A stretch of DNA of 64,000 nucleotides from Burkholderiaceae bacterium (GTDB lineage Bacteria > Pseudomonadota > Gammaproteobacteria > Burkholderiales > Burkholderiaceae_C). Numbering within the stretch: the first letter of the stretch is position 1; every line of letters begins with the position of its first letter. The notes beneath the pieces were generated by a model. It was given only the letters and a program-made list of their open reading frames with translations. It was not told the origin of the DNA and ran no database searches. Positions 16,385-29,800 of this stretch are shown here, piece after piece. The translations under genes and the position numbers were made by a program. The stretch lies in contig JADMJJ010000011.1 of NCBI GenBank assembly GCA_018780645.1, positions 124,001-188,000 of the forward strand. The letters are read 5' to 3'.

Positions 16385-17845
16385 ATGAAATCACCGCCGC
16401 TGCACCGCCTTCTGGCCCCTGTATTGACTGTCCTGGCCATGGCCACGGCCGCAAGCGCCCAGTCGCTGGATCTGTGGCGAGTGCTGCCCGGTGAGCGGGG
16501 CATTCCGGTGATGCCGGGCGACGCCACGCCGGTGGGCGCCACCTGTGTTGACAACGACACGGCCGCGGCGCTTGCCGCGCCGCTGGCCCTGGCCGATGCG
16601 ATCCGCATCGCGCTATGCAGCAATCCACGCGCGCGCCAGGCCTGGTTCGACGCTGCCGCCCAGGCCGCCACTGTGGGTCTGAGCAAGGCGGCCTACCTGC
16701 CCACCGTCAATGCTTCGCTGAGCAAGAGCTATGACGCGGTGCGCACGCCGGGCAGCTACAACAATCAGCGCAGCGGCAACCAGGTCCATGGTGCAAGCCT
16801 GACCCTCAGCTGGTTGTTGCTTGACAGCGGCGGCCGGGCCGCCAATGTGCGCCAGGCCGAGCAGAACCTGGCCGCGGCGATGGCCGGGCACGACGGGCTG
16901 CTGCAGTCGCTGTTCGTCGGCACCGCGCAGGCTTACTACGAGGCCGCCGCGGCCTCGGCCTCGGTGCGTGCCGCCCGGCAGGCCGAGGACACCGCCCGCG
17001 AAAGCGCCCAGGCCGCCGAGACCAAGCTGCAGCTGGGCGCCGCCACGATGGTGGACATGCTGCAGGCGCGCACCGCGCTGTCGCAGGCCACGCTGGCCCG
17101 GGTGCGGGCCGAGGGCCAGGCGCGCACCTCGCTGGGCGCGCTGGCCCATGTGATGGGCATCGATGTGCGCAGCCCGCTGCAGCTGGCCGCCGACGCGGAT
17201 CTTGACCCGCTGGCCAGCTCCGAGCCACCGGTGGCCGAAGACTATCTGCAACAGCTTGACACGCTGATCAACGATGCGCTGGCCGCTCATCCGACCTTGC
17301 TGGCCGCCCGCGCCCAACTGGCCTCGGCCGAGGCGCGGCTGGAGGCGGTTCGCAGCGAGGGCTTTCCGTCGCTGACGCTGACGCATAGCAATTTCCGCAA
17401 CGGCCGGCCGGGCAGCACGCTGCCGACCTCGCTGACCTACGAGCGCATCACCGCGGTGACTTTGAGCTTTCCGATCTTCGAGGGCCTGAGCCGCAACTAC
17501 CGGATGCATGAGCAGCGCGCGGTGGTCGAGTCGCGCCGGGCCGATCTGGAGGGCGTGCGCTCGCAGGTGGCCTTCGAGGTCTGGCGGGCCTTCGAGGCGC
17601 TGCGGGTCGAGACCGGCAGCGTGGCCGCCTCGGCCGATCTGATGCGCAGCGCCCATGAGTCGCTGCTGGCCGCCAAGGCCCGCTACCAGGCGGGCGCGGC
17701 CCACACCGTCGATGTGCTGATGGCACAAAAAGATGAAGCCAACGCTCGCCAGGAGCGCATTGCTGCGCTGGCCAGCTGGCGCACGTCCCGGCTGCGGCTG
17801 ATCGCCGGCCTGGGTCGACTCGGTTTCTGGGCGCTGGGCGCCTGA
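16385..17845 (+). CDS. TolC-family outer-membrane channel protein
   Basis: Outer-membrane efflux protein (486 aa) with a signal peptide (LLAPVLTVLAMATAASAQ). It shows the two repeated alpha-hairpin/beta-barrel halves of TolC: half one with LADAIRIALCSNPRARQAW, AAYLPTVNASLS and LSWLLLDSGGR; half two with LINDALAAHPTLLAARAQL, EGFPSLTLTHS and LSFPIFEGLSR. The chosen ATG gives the signal peptide; the in-frame TTG at 16250 would put 45 unlikely residues before it. It is the first gene of the giant-protein locus, 47 bp from it, and is the likely exit channel for that protein. Confidence 0.92.
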   Translation: MKSPPLHRLLAPVLTVLAMATAASAQSLDLWRVLPGERGIPVMPGDATPVGATCVDNDTAAALAAPLALADAIRIALCSNPRARQAWFDAAAQAATVGLSKAAYLPTVNASLSKSYDAVRTPGSYNNQRSGNQVHGASLTLSWLLLDSGGRAANVRQAEQNLAAAMAGHDGLLQSLFVGTAQAYYEAAAASASVRAARQAEDTARESAQAAETKLQLGAATMVDMLQARTALSQATLARVRAEGQARTSLGALAHVMGIDVRSPLQLAADADLDPLASSEPPVAEDYLQQLDTLINDALAAHPTLLAARAQLASAEARLEAVRSEGFPSLTLTHSNFRNGRPGSTLPTSLTYERITAVTLSFPIFEGLSRNYRMHEQRAVVESRRADLEGVRSQVAFEVWRAFEALRVETGSVAASADLMRSAHESLLAAKARYQAGAAHTVDVLMAQKDEANARQERIAALASWRTSRLRLIAGLGRLGFWALGA

Positions 17846-17892
17846 CCCATTCCGCCAAATTCAAGACATCACCAGGGTAGAGGAAGAAACAA

Positions 17893-20800
17893 ATGGCAAA
17901 GAAGACCAAGGCTGCGGCCAAGACAAACACGTTGATGTCGGCCGTGGGCCGCCTTATGGAGCAGGCCCTTGGCCGCGAGCCGCAGCAAGCCCCGGCCAAG
18001 AAGGCACCGGCGCACCGCCGTCGCCCGGTCGTCGAGACCCTGGAGCAGCGCCTGCTGCTGTCGGCCACGCCGCTGCCGCAGCCGACCTTCAACACCACCC
18101 TGAGCTACTCGGCCCTGCCCACCGGCGCGCTGGACGCGACGCTCGAAGTGGTGGACACCGGCGCGCCACACCTGACCCTGCAGCTGCGCAGCGGCGACCG
18201 GGTGCTGGCCTCGGAGACCCTGGATGAAAACCTGCGCGTCGCCTTCACCGGCTCGGCCTTCAACGATCACCTGACGATCAAGCTCGACGGCAACACCTCG
18301 CCCTATGCGATCAAGATCGACTTCGACGGCGGCACCGATGTGCCCGGCGCCAGCGATGACCAGCTGATACTGGACGGCACCGATGCCAAGGGCCTGTTCG
18401 TCAACAGCAGCGACGATGTGTTGATCCAAGGCGCGCTGCAGATCGATGGCGACCTCGATGTGCAGTCCAAGGAGCGCATCGATGTGGCGCAGGGCGCCAG
18501 CCTTGCCGCGCAAGACATCCGCCTGGCCGCGCTGGACGAGGCCAAGGCCGGCGTGCTGGGCACCGAGATCCGGGCCGTGGCCGACGCCCAAGTCAATCTG
18601 CTGGGCGCCACGCTGACCGGTCGCAACATCAGCATCGATGCGGAGGCCAAGGTCACGCTGGACAGCAAGGACACCGAGCTGTTCGGCAAGCAGTTGAAGC
18701 TGGGCGTCGTTGACGCCAAGGCCGCCGCGGCGATTGCGCTGAGCGGTGCCAACCAGATCACCGCCACCGGGACGCTGGCGATGGAGGCCAGCGCCAAGGT
18801 TGACACCAAGCTCGCCAGCGCTCCAGACGACAGCAGCAAGAACACCGCCAAGGACGCGGCGGTGGCCATCACGCACATCGACAGCAGTGCGCAGGTGCGG
18901 GTCGGCGGCAGCTCGGGCTTAAGCGCCGGCGGCGCGCTGAGCCTGGCCGCCAACAATGCGGTGACGGCGAAGACCACGGCCGACGGCTCGGCCGGCACGG
19001 CAGCCGGAGACGCCAAGGGCGCGGTGCTGGCCGCCAGCTACATCCACGGCGACACAAAGGCCGAGCTGGCCGACAGCGCCTCGCTGAGCGGCAGCGCCAT
19101 TGCCATCAGCGCCAACGCGACGCGCAGCGCCGAGGTGCTGGCCAAGGCCACCAAGGGCGGGGCCGAGAAGTCGGCCGACGGCGCCAACGAGAGCGAGAAG
19201 AAGCTGGCCGAGGAAGAGGCCAAGACCAGCGACGGCTCGCTGCAGTTCGCCGCCGCCGTGGCGGTGGGTGCCATCAATGGCCAGTCCCAGGTGCTGCTGG
19301 GTGGCAGCGGCGCGCTGACGGCCACCGAGGCGATCACCGTCAATGCCGGCATGGCGCTCAGCGGTCAGGCGGGGGGCTTGAGCACCACGGCCGATGGCTC
19401 CAACAAGGAGGCCAGTGGCACAGGCGTGGGCGTGGCGGTGGCCATCAACACCGCCAAGGCAGGCAGCCAGGTGCTGCTCAGCGGCAGCAGCACGCTCAGC
19501 GCGACCGGTGGCGTCAACGTCACGTCCACGGCCAGCAGCGCGCAATTCGGCGCGCAGGCGACCTCGGGTGCCTCGCCCACGGGCCTGGGCGTGGCCGGCT
19601 CGCTGGCCATCAATGCCGGCGTGCTGAAGGCCGAGGCGTTGATCGCCGCGGGCGCCAGCATCACGGTGGCCGAGGGCACGACCCTGACCCTGAAGGCCGA
19701 GACCAGGAGCTCGGACAGCGCCAAGGCGAACGCAAAAACCACGGCCGGCGGCGAGCATGAGGGCGCAGGCGCCTCGGTGGCCATCAATGTGGCCGACACG
19801 GTGGCCCGTGCGGCCGTCGAGGCCGGCGGCAAGGTCAATGGCGCCGGGAGCCTGAAGCTCGATGCGCAATCGAGCAACACGGTGGTGACCGAGGCGAAGG
19901 GCGGGGCCGAGGGCGGCACCGCGATCACGCCGGTGGCGGCCATCACGCTGGCCCACCACGACACCGTAGCCGAGCTGCGCGGCGATGAGGCCCTGGCGTT
20001 GAAAGACGTGGCGCTGAACGCCAAGCACGAGGGTCAGGCCGACACCACGGCCGAGGGCACGCCGACGGGCACGAAATCGGCCCTGGGCATGGCCTTCGCG
20101 ACCGCCTTTGTGGTGGACAACACCCGCGCGGCGATGGACCGCGCGCTGGTGCTCGGTGGCGCCCTGGACCTGGCCGCCTCGGGCAAGCAGACGACCAACA
20201 CCACGGCCAAGTCCAGCGTCAAGGGCGGCAAGGCCGCCGACAAGGCGGCCGAGGGCGATGTGGACAAGGAGAAAGCGGCCCAGCGCGCTGCGGCGGACGA
20301 CATCGCCGCCGACAAGGGCGCGCGCGACAGCGCCGACGCCGGCGCCACCCCCAAGGCCGAAACGCCCACCGGCAATGGCGACACCGAGGGCAGCGACAGC
20401 AGCGCGCTGAGCACGGCCGGCGCGCTGGCCGTCAATGTGGCCAGCAGCCGTGTCGATGCCGGCATCACCGTTGGCCGCGAGGTCACGGCCGCGGGTGCGG
20501 TGACGATCAAGGCCCAGGCCGAGGCGCACAGCGCGGCGGTGGCTGATGGGACCGTCACCCTGGTCGGCGAAAACAACACGGATCAGGGCGTTGGCGTGGC
20601 CATCGCGCTGAACGTCGGCTCGGCCGAGGCCCATGCCTATATGGCCGGCAAGTTGAACAGCACGGGCCTGAGCCTGACCGCAGGCACGCCCGATGAAGCG
20701 AAGAACACCAGCAAGGCGGTGGCCACGGCCGGTGCCGGTGGCGGCAAGCTCGGCGCGGCCGGCGCGCTGGCCATCAATGCCGGCTCGGCCAAGACCCTGG

Positions 20801-23800
20801 CCACCGTCGATCACGCCGCGCGGCTGACCTTGACCGGCGACGGTGCCTTGAGCGTCAAGGCACAGAGCAGCAGCGAACATCTGGCCGAGGCCAAGCCCAA
20901 GGAGGTGACCGGCAAGAAGACCGGCATCGGTGCGGCCGTGGCCTTCAATCTGGCCGATGAGAGCACGACGACGCGTATCAACGGCGGCGCCGAGGTCGCT
21001 GGCGCGGCCAGCGTGACCCTGTCCGCCGACTCGAAGAACAAGATCACGACCACGGCCGAGGGTGGCGCCTCGGGCTCCACCGCGTTCGTGCCCAGCATTG
21101 CCGTCACCCTGGCGACCTTGGACACCTCGGCCGAGGTCAATGGCACGGGCACGCTGGCCAGCAGTGGCGACCTGCAGCTGAGCGCCAAGCATGCCGGCGA
21201 GGCGACGACCACCGCCAGCGGCAAGGCCGATGGCGCCGGTGCCGAGGGCGATACCGCCGTGGGCGTGTCGATGGCCATCGGCTCGGTCGGCGACACCACC
21301 CGCGCCAGCCTCGACCGCAGGGCGATGCTGGGCGGCAAGGCCGACATCACGGCCAGCAGCCAGCAGAGCGGCACCAGCACCGCCACGGCCAGCGCCAAGG
21401 GCGGCAAGCCGGCCGGCGAGACGACCGACGCCAAGGGCGCCGACAAGCAGAAGGACGCGGCACTGAACGCCGCCGACAAGGCCGCCACCTCGGCCGGCCA
21501 GCGAGGCGAGAGCGAAGAGCCCGACGCGGCCAAGCCGCCCAAGGCCGAGACGCCCGACAAGGATGCCGATGGCGAGGGCACCTCCAGTGTCAGCGTGGCC
21601 GGCGCGATTGCCGTCAACGTGGCCGACAGCCGCACCGAGGCCTATCTTGGCGGCGAGCTGACCGCGGCCGAAGCGGTCGACCTGAAGGCCCTGTCCGACA
21701 TCGACGGCAGTGCCGTGGCCGACGCCTCGGCCACCATCGCCGCACCGGCTCCCGAGGGGCAGGACAGCAACTGGGGCGTCGGCGTGGCCGTGGCCCTCAA
21801 TGTGGGCGATGTGGATACGCTGGCCAGCGTGGCCGGCGTCGTCACCAGCAAGGGCCTGAGCGCCACGGCGGGCATGCTGGGCGAGGACGGCAAGCACACC
21901 TTCAGCGCCAGCAGCCTGTCCGGCGCCGGCGGCGGCAATATCGGCGTGGCCGGTTCGCTAGCCGTCAACGTGGGCGGTACCGATACGGTGGCCCGCTTGA
22001 ACGACACCGCGCGGCTGAATATGGTGGGCGACGGCGCGGTCAAGGTGGAAGCCAGTAGCCGCACCGACAACAAGGCCGAGGCCAAGCCCAGGGACGAGGG
22101 CGCCGCCGGCAGCAAGACCGGCTTTGGTGCCTCCGTCGCAGTCAACGTGATCGACGAGACTACAAAGGCGACCGCCGAGGGCCAGGCCTTTGTGCAGGGC
22201 GCCGGTGACGTTGCGATCACCGCCACCAGCAAGAGCGCGATCATGACCACGGCCGAGGGCGGCGCCGAGGCCAAGGGCGCCGGCGGCACCAGCGTCACCC
22301 CGGTGGTGGCGGTGACGGTGGCCAATCTGGACACCATCGCCGAAGCCAAGGGCGCCGGCACGCTGGCCGGCAGCGGCGCGCTGAACATCGCTGCCATTCA
22401 CAGCGGCGAGGCCACGACCACGGCCAAGGGCAAGAGCACCGGCGAAGACTCGGCCGTGGGCATCTCGGTGGCCGTTGGCGTCGTCAATGACCGCACCCGC
22501 GCCGGCCTGGACCGCGAGGCAACGATGGGCGGCAAGGCCGACATCGCCGCCAGCGGCACGCAGAGCAGCACGACCACGGCCTCGGCCAGCAGCAAGGGCG
22601 GCAAGGCCAAGAAGGCTGACACGGACGAGAAAGCCGTCGACAAGGCCAAGGACGGTGCCCGCAAGGCCGCCGACAAGACGGCCGCGGACACCGGCAAGCG
22701 CGACAGCGCCGAGGCCGGCGCCAGCCCGAAGGCGGCCGTGGCCGACAAGGACGGCAAGGCCACGGGCAAGAGCAGCCTGAGCGTGGCCGGCGCGGTGGCG
22801 GTGAATCTGTCGGTCAGCCGCACCGAGGCGACACTGTCGGGCAAGCTGACGGCGGCCGATCAGGCGTCGGTGACATCGCTTGCCGATATCGATGGAGCGG
22901 CCGTGGCCGATGGCTCGGCGGTGATCGCTGCGCCCAAGGCAAATGAGCAGGACCCGAGCAACACCGGCGTCGGTGTGGCGGTGGCCATCAATGTTGGCGA
23001 TGTCGAGAACCGCGCGGTCGTCAGCGGCGAGGTCGCTGCCAAGGGCCTGGCGATCAGCGCCGGCATGGCCGGCACCGAGGAGGAGCCGGGCAAGCATGTC
23101 TTCTCGGCCAAGAGCACCTCGGGTGCCAGCGGTGGCGATGTCGGCGTGGCCGGCTCGGTGGCCATCAATGTGGGCGCGGCCAAGACGGAGGCGCTGCTGT
23201 CGGCAGACGCCAAGGTGACGCAGACCGGCACCGACGGCGCGGTCAAGCTCACCGCAAAGAGCAGCAGCGAACACAAGACCGAGGCCAAGCCGAAGGCCGA
23301 GGCCGACGGCAAGAAGACCGGCGTCGGCGCCTCGGCCGCCATCAATGTGGTGGACGAGATCACCCGCGCTGCCATCCAGGATCAGGCGGCGGTGACGGCC
23401 GAGGGCGGCATCGCCGTCTCGGCCGATGGCAAGCGCAGCATCAAGACCACGGCCGAAGGTGGCGCCAAGGGAGGCGATGCCGTCGTTCCTGTCGCGGCGG
23501 TGACGGTGGCCCATCTGGACTCGATCGCCGAGATCACCGGCACGGGCGAGTTGAAGGCCGGCGGCGACATCACGCTGAACGCCAAGCACGGCGGCAGTGC
23601 CACGACCACGGCCACCGGCAATGCGACCGCCGATGAGACCGCCTTCGGCGCGGCGGTGGCCGTCAGCGTCGTCAGCGACACGACCCGCGCGCTGCTGGAC
23701 CGCGATGCGGAGGCCGGCGGCGCCATCGCCATCACGGCCAGCAGCAAGCAGGCCACCGAATCGAACGCGACCGCCAGCGCCAAGGGCGGCAAGCAGAAGG

Positions 23801-26800
23801 ACGAGACCGCCGACCCCAAGGGCGTTGACAACCAGAAGGACGGCCAGCGCAAGGCCGCCGACGACCTGGCCGCCGAACGCAGCAAGCGCGACAGCGCCGA
23901 TGCGCCCAAGAAGGGCAAGGCCGAGGTGGCCGGCATCGACAGCAGCGGCACCGGCAAGTCCGAAGCACTGGCCGTGGCCGGCGCCATCGCCGTCAACGTG
24001 GCCGATACCGACACGCTGGCCGCCACCGGCGCCGACAGCAAGCTCAAGGCCGGCAAGACCTTGAGCGTCAAGGCCCAGGCCGACAGCGACGCCAAGGCGG
24101 TGGCCGATGGCTCGGCCGTCGCTCGGGGAGAGAACACCGACAGTGGCGTTGGAGTCGCCGTGGCCATCAATGTGGCCGAGGTCAGCAACCGCGCGCTGAT
24201 CGCGGCCGGCAACGAGATCACGGCCAAGGGCCTGACGGTGCAGGCCACGACCGGCGCCGCAGCCGAAGGCGAAGCCGCACCCGAAATGGGTTTCGAGGCC
24301 CGGGCCAAATCCGGCGCCGGCTCCGACAAGGTGGGCGTGGCCGGCTCGGTGGCCATCAATATCGTCAACGCCGACAGCCTGGCCACCGTCGATGGCAGCG
24401 CCCGGGTCGCGCTGAAGGGCGGCGACCTGGGCGTGACCGCGCACCAGAACACCCGCAGCGAGGCCGTGGCCGAGCCCAAGGACAAGGGCGTGGAGGCAGG
24501 CACCACCGGCGTGGGTGCCTCGGTGGCGCTGAACGTCATCGACACCGAGACGACGGCCCGTGTGGCCGATGGTGCAGCGCTCACCGGCACGGCCGGTGAT
24601 GTCAGCATCGCCGCCACCGGCAACCAGCAGGTCACGACCGTGGCCAAGAATGGCGCGGCCGCCGGCAAGACCGGCAGTGGCTCGGGCACCGGCGTCGGTG
24701 CGGCCGTGGCCCTGGCCATCGTCGATCACGACAAGACGGCCGAGCTGGGCACGGGCGACGCGCTCGCGGCCAGTGGCAAGGTCGAAATCAAGGCCCAGCA
24801 TGGCCACAGGGCCGAGACCACGTCGAACGCCGATGGTGCCGGCGGCGAAGCCGGTGTTGGCGCCAATGTGGCCGTCAATGTGCTGGACGACCGTGTCACG
24901 GCCCGCGCCGCGCGCTCGGTCACCGCCGGCGGTGACATCACCGTGGCCAGCGAGGCGCTGGTCAGCAGCAGCATCCAGGCCCGTGCCAGCGCCCAGGGCT
25001 CAGCGGCCGACAGCAAGAAGGCCGATCAGGAGACCGAGAACCAGGTCCAGAACAACCCCAATGTTGATGCCGAGGACAAGGCCGAAGTGCCCAAGGCCCA
25101 GGAAGGCGTCGATGAGGCCAATGCCAAGGCCGACAAGGAGGCCAGCTTCGAAACGGCCGACATCGGCGTGGCGGCCGTCGTCAGTGTGACTTCGTTGAAG
25201 CTCAGCAACCAAGCGGTGGTCGGTACTGGTGCGGAGCTGAAATCGGTTAGCGGCGACGTCAAGGTCGCCGCCACCACCGATGCCGACGCCACCAACCAGG
25301 CGCGCGGCTCGGCGATCAATATGCTGTCCGACAGCAATGTCGGCGTGGCGGTCAGCGTGACCGTGGCCGAGGTGCAGGGCAGCGCCCAGGTGGGCGAGGG
25401 CGCCCGGCTGGAAGGCCGCAACGTGGCGGTGACCGCAGGCAATGTGGAGGGCGGCAGCGCCGACTTCCGCACCACCGCAGCCTCATCGGCGGGCGGCAAG
25501 GAAACGGGCGTCGGCGGCTCGGCGGCGGTGGCCGTCGTGCATCTGAAGAGCGAGGCCAAGGTCGCGGCGGGTGCCGCGCTGCAGGCCAGCGAGAGCCTGA
25601 CGGTTTCGGCCACCAGCCGGGTCGGCCAGCAGACGCTGGCGGCCGGCGGTGCCGTCGGCCAGGACAAGGGCGTCGGCGTGGCCGGCGCCGTCACCGTGCT
25701 CGACCAGGACACGCTGGCCACGGTGGGCGACAACGCCAGCCTTGATGCGGCCGGCGCCACCACGGTGCGCGCCGATGCAGCGCTGAACCCGCTGCTGGCC
25801 GCGCTGGATCCCAAGGACGACATCTTCCTGGTGCCCAAGACCAAGCCGATCAGCTCGGGCGCGGCCGGTGCCGGCGCCAGCGCCGGTGACCTGGGCGTGG
25901 GCGGCTCGGTGGTCGTCAACGTCATCGACGGCGTCACCGAGGCCTCGCTGGGCCAGGGCGTCAAGGTCAATCACCAGGTCGTCAATGCGCCGGCCGAGCA
26001 GTCGGTCAGTGTGCTGGCCAGCGACAAGACCACCTTGGTCTCGGCGGCCGGCGCGCTGTCCGGCGCCTTTGGCGACGGCGTGGCCGTGGCTGCCGGTGTC
26101 GATGTCGGGGTGTTCAACAAACGCACCTCGGCCACTGTCGGCAACGGCTCCGATATCAATGCCCGAGGCGCGATCATCATCGAGGCCGAGAGCCGTGAAG
26201 ACATAACCTCGGTGGCCGCGGCCGCAGGCCTGAGCACCTCGGTGGCCGTTGCCGCCTCGGTCAGCGTCTATGTGATGGACACCGCCACCGAGGCGGTGAC
26301 CGGCAACCAGGTCGGCCTCGATGGCGGCCAGGTCAGCGTGCAAGCCCAGGGCGAGCTGAAGAGCGCCCAGGTGGCCGGCCAGCTGGCCCTGGGCAGCGAT
26401 GCCGGCATCGGCGTGGCCAATACCACCCTGGTGCACAGCGACCGGGTCGAGGCCCAGCTGGGCCTTCAAGCCGACGTGCGGGCCAGCAGCGCCGGTGGTC
26501 TGACCGTCAAGGCCAGTTCCAGCGAGCAATTGCTGGGCATTGCCGCCGCGGGGGCGGGCAGCGCCACCGCAGGTGTGGCCGGCTCGGCCGCGATCAATGT
26601 GCTGAACGAAACCACGCGCGCCGGCATTGGCGATGGCGCGACGATCCATGCCTCGGCCGTGCAAGTGCTGGCCGACGACCGCACCGAGATGCTGGATGTG
26701 GCCGGCTCGGTCAGCTTTGGCGGCACGGCCGGCATAGGCGCGGGCGCCGGGGTCACCAAGCTGTCGAAGAACACCGAGGCCAAGCTGGGCTCAGGCGTCA

Positions 26801-29800
26801 ACGCCGACATCGCGGGGCATCTGCGCGTGCAGGCGCGGTCCAGCGAGGATTTGCTGGCCGTCACCGCCGCCGGTGGTGGCGGTGGCACAGCCGGTGTGGC
26901 CGGCTCGGCGGGCGTGCTGGTGGCCGATGTGACGGTGAGGGCCTTTGTCGGCGACGACCCGGCCGACACTGCTGCGTCGCTGGGCGCGGGCCATGTGCAA
27001 GCGCACGGCAGCGTGGCCATCACGGCCGACGACGATCTCGATGTGACCAATATCGCCGGCTCGATCGCCATCGGCGGCACGGCCGCCATTGGCGCCTCGG
27101 TGGGCGTGCCGGTGGTGACCAAGCGCGTCGAGGCCTTTGTCGGCGGCGGCGCCAAGCTGACGGCCGATGGCCATGCGGCCATGGACGCCGCCACCGGCAC
27201 GCTGGTCGAGAGCTTCTCTGCCGGTGCCGGCAATGTGGGCGCGGCGGCCGACATCAAGAACGGCAACCGTCCGAAGGCCGAAGACCTGCGCTTCTCGCCC
27301 AAGGATATCGGCAGCCTGGACATAGGCAACGACGGCCCGCAGGGCAATGTCGGTGGCGACCCGCTGCTCAAGGGACTGCGCGACACCGCGCTGGAGACCC
27401 AGGCCGTGCGCGGCCTGGCCATCAGCGCGACCAACCGCGACAGCATCAAGAACCTGGTGCTGGCCGGCGGTGGTGCCGGCACGGCGGCCATCTCGGCGGC
27501 TGCCGGCGTCAATGTGTTCGACACCACGGTGCGGGCGGCGATCGGCAGCAATGCCAGCATCAACGCTGACACCGGCACGGCGGCCACGGGCCAGAGCGTG
27601 CAGGTCGGTGCCTCCAGCGACTTCTATCACCTGGAGGTCGGCGGCAGCCTGGCCGTGGCCGGCGCGGCCGGCATCGCACCAGCCGTCGGCGTGACGACGC
27701 TGAATATGACAACGCAGGCCCAGATCGGCGCCGGCGCGACAGTCAACGCGCTGGATGACGTGATCGTCAAGGCCCAGGCCGAGGAGCGCCTGGTCATGAT
27801 CAGCGCGGGCATCGGCGGCGGCACGGCCGGCATCGGCGGCGCGGTGACCGTGCCCATGATCACGACGGCGACGCAGGCCACGGTGGGTGCGGGCGCCAGC
27901 GTGATGGCCGGCGGCGACGTCGGCGTGATGGCCAGCGACGACAGCAAGCTGCTGGTCGTGTCGGGTGCCATCGGCGCCGGCACGGCGGGCATTGGTGCGT
28001 CGGTGGGCGTGCTGAATCTTGACAAGAACACGGCGGCCGTGGTGGGCAGCGGCGCGCAGGTCGACGCGCTCGGCCTGGGCCAGGGCTTGACCGGCGTGCT
28101 GGACGGCACGTCCACCGCCGAGGCGCTGGGCAAGAGCAGCAGCCATGGCCTCGTGGTGCAGGCCGAGAGCAGGGAAGACGTCACCCATCTGGCGATTGCC
28201 GCCGGCATCGGCGCGGTCGGCATTGCCGGCGGTGTGACGGTGAGCCTGATCGACGCGGACACGCTGGCCGAGATCGGCCAGGGTGCGCTGATCAACCAGC
28301 GCCGTCAGAGCGAGGCCTCGGCCGAGCAGGACGTGGTGGTGCGCGCGGCCGATCAGGTCGAGACGCTGTCGTTTGCCGGCGCCATCGGCGGCGGCACGGT
28401 GGGTCTGGCCGGCGCGGTCGACGTGGGCAGCGTCAAGAACGACACCAGCGCCACCGTGCGCAGCGGCGCCCGGGTGGCGGCGCGCGACGATGTGGCCGTG
28501 GGTGCCCAGCAGCGGGCCGACAACCAGGGCTTCGCGATCAGCGGCGGTGCTGGCGTGGTCGGCTTCGCCGGCTCGGTGTCGGTGTGGTCCTTGGGCAGCA
28601 GCCTGACGGCCGACTACCAGGACAGCCGCGGCGTGCGTGAGAACGCGTTCGAGAACGACAAGAACGAGCGGATGGACCAGCGCGCGGCCGACCAGCTCGG
28701 CGCGCAGGGCGGCCAGATCGGCGGCCTGCTGGGCAGTTATGACAAGGGCAACACGGGCGACGGCCGCAACTCGGCCGGCGAACGCCTGGCGCAGATCGGC
28801 GGCCAGGCCGGTGCCAGCGTCACCGGCAAGAGCCCCAAGGCCAGCGACTTGAAGAGCCTGATGGCCAGCCAGGCGGCATCGCCGGGCACGGCCAGCCTCG
28901 TCGAGGCGGGTGCCGAGATCGTGGCCGGCGACGCGATCAGCGTGCAGGCCGAGGACCGCAGCGACAGCGACTTCACGGTGGGCAGCGGCGCCATCGGCAT
29001 GGTCGGCGTCGGTGGTTCGGTGGGCGTGCTCAATGTCGCGCACAACGCGCAGGCCATGGTGGCCGGGGACCTGTCCGCCGGAGGCCAGATCAGCATCAAT
29101 GGCCAGTTGAAGGAGCATGTCGATCAGCTGGGCATTGCCGCGGCCGGCGGCATCGTCGGCCTCGGGGCGGCGGTGTCCATCATCAACGACAGCAGCACCA
29201 GCGGCGCGCAGCTGCTCGACGGCGCGGTGGTGCGCCAGGCCGGGGCCTTGAGCGTGCAGGCCAAGTCCGATCAGACGGTGCTCGGTGCGACGGCCGGTGC
29301 GGCCATAGGCGCGGTGCCCGTGGGTGCCTCGATCGCCCGCGTCAATATCGGCAATGCCAATGCCACCGATGTGCGGGCCAGCATTGGCAACAACACCCGC
29401 ATCGGCCAGGACGGCACGGTGGGCCAGATCGACGTCAAGGCCCATGGACGGTTGGACGCCGAACTCGATGTCGCGGCCATGGCCGGCGGCATCGGTGCGT
29501 TCACGATCAACTCGGCCGAGATCTATGCCAAGCCCGATGTGCGGGCCAGCGTCGGCGACGGCGGCGAGATCAGCAGCAGCGGCGATCTGAATGTGGTGGC
29601 CTCGACGTCGCAGACGGTCGATGCCCAGGTGTTCTCGCTGAGCATTGGCGGCCTGGCCGCCGGGGCCAGCGTCGTCACCGCCGAGCTGGCACCGGTCTTG
29701 AGCGCCAGCGCCGGCGGGGAGCTGAATGTGGGCGGGCGGCTGAACATTGCCGCGGCCCACAATGTGGACCCGGCGACAAGGCAGGCGCTGCGCAATGCCA

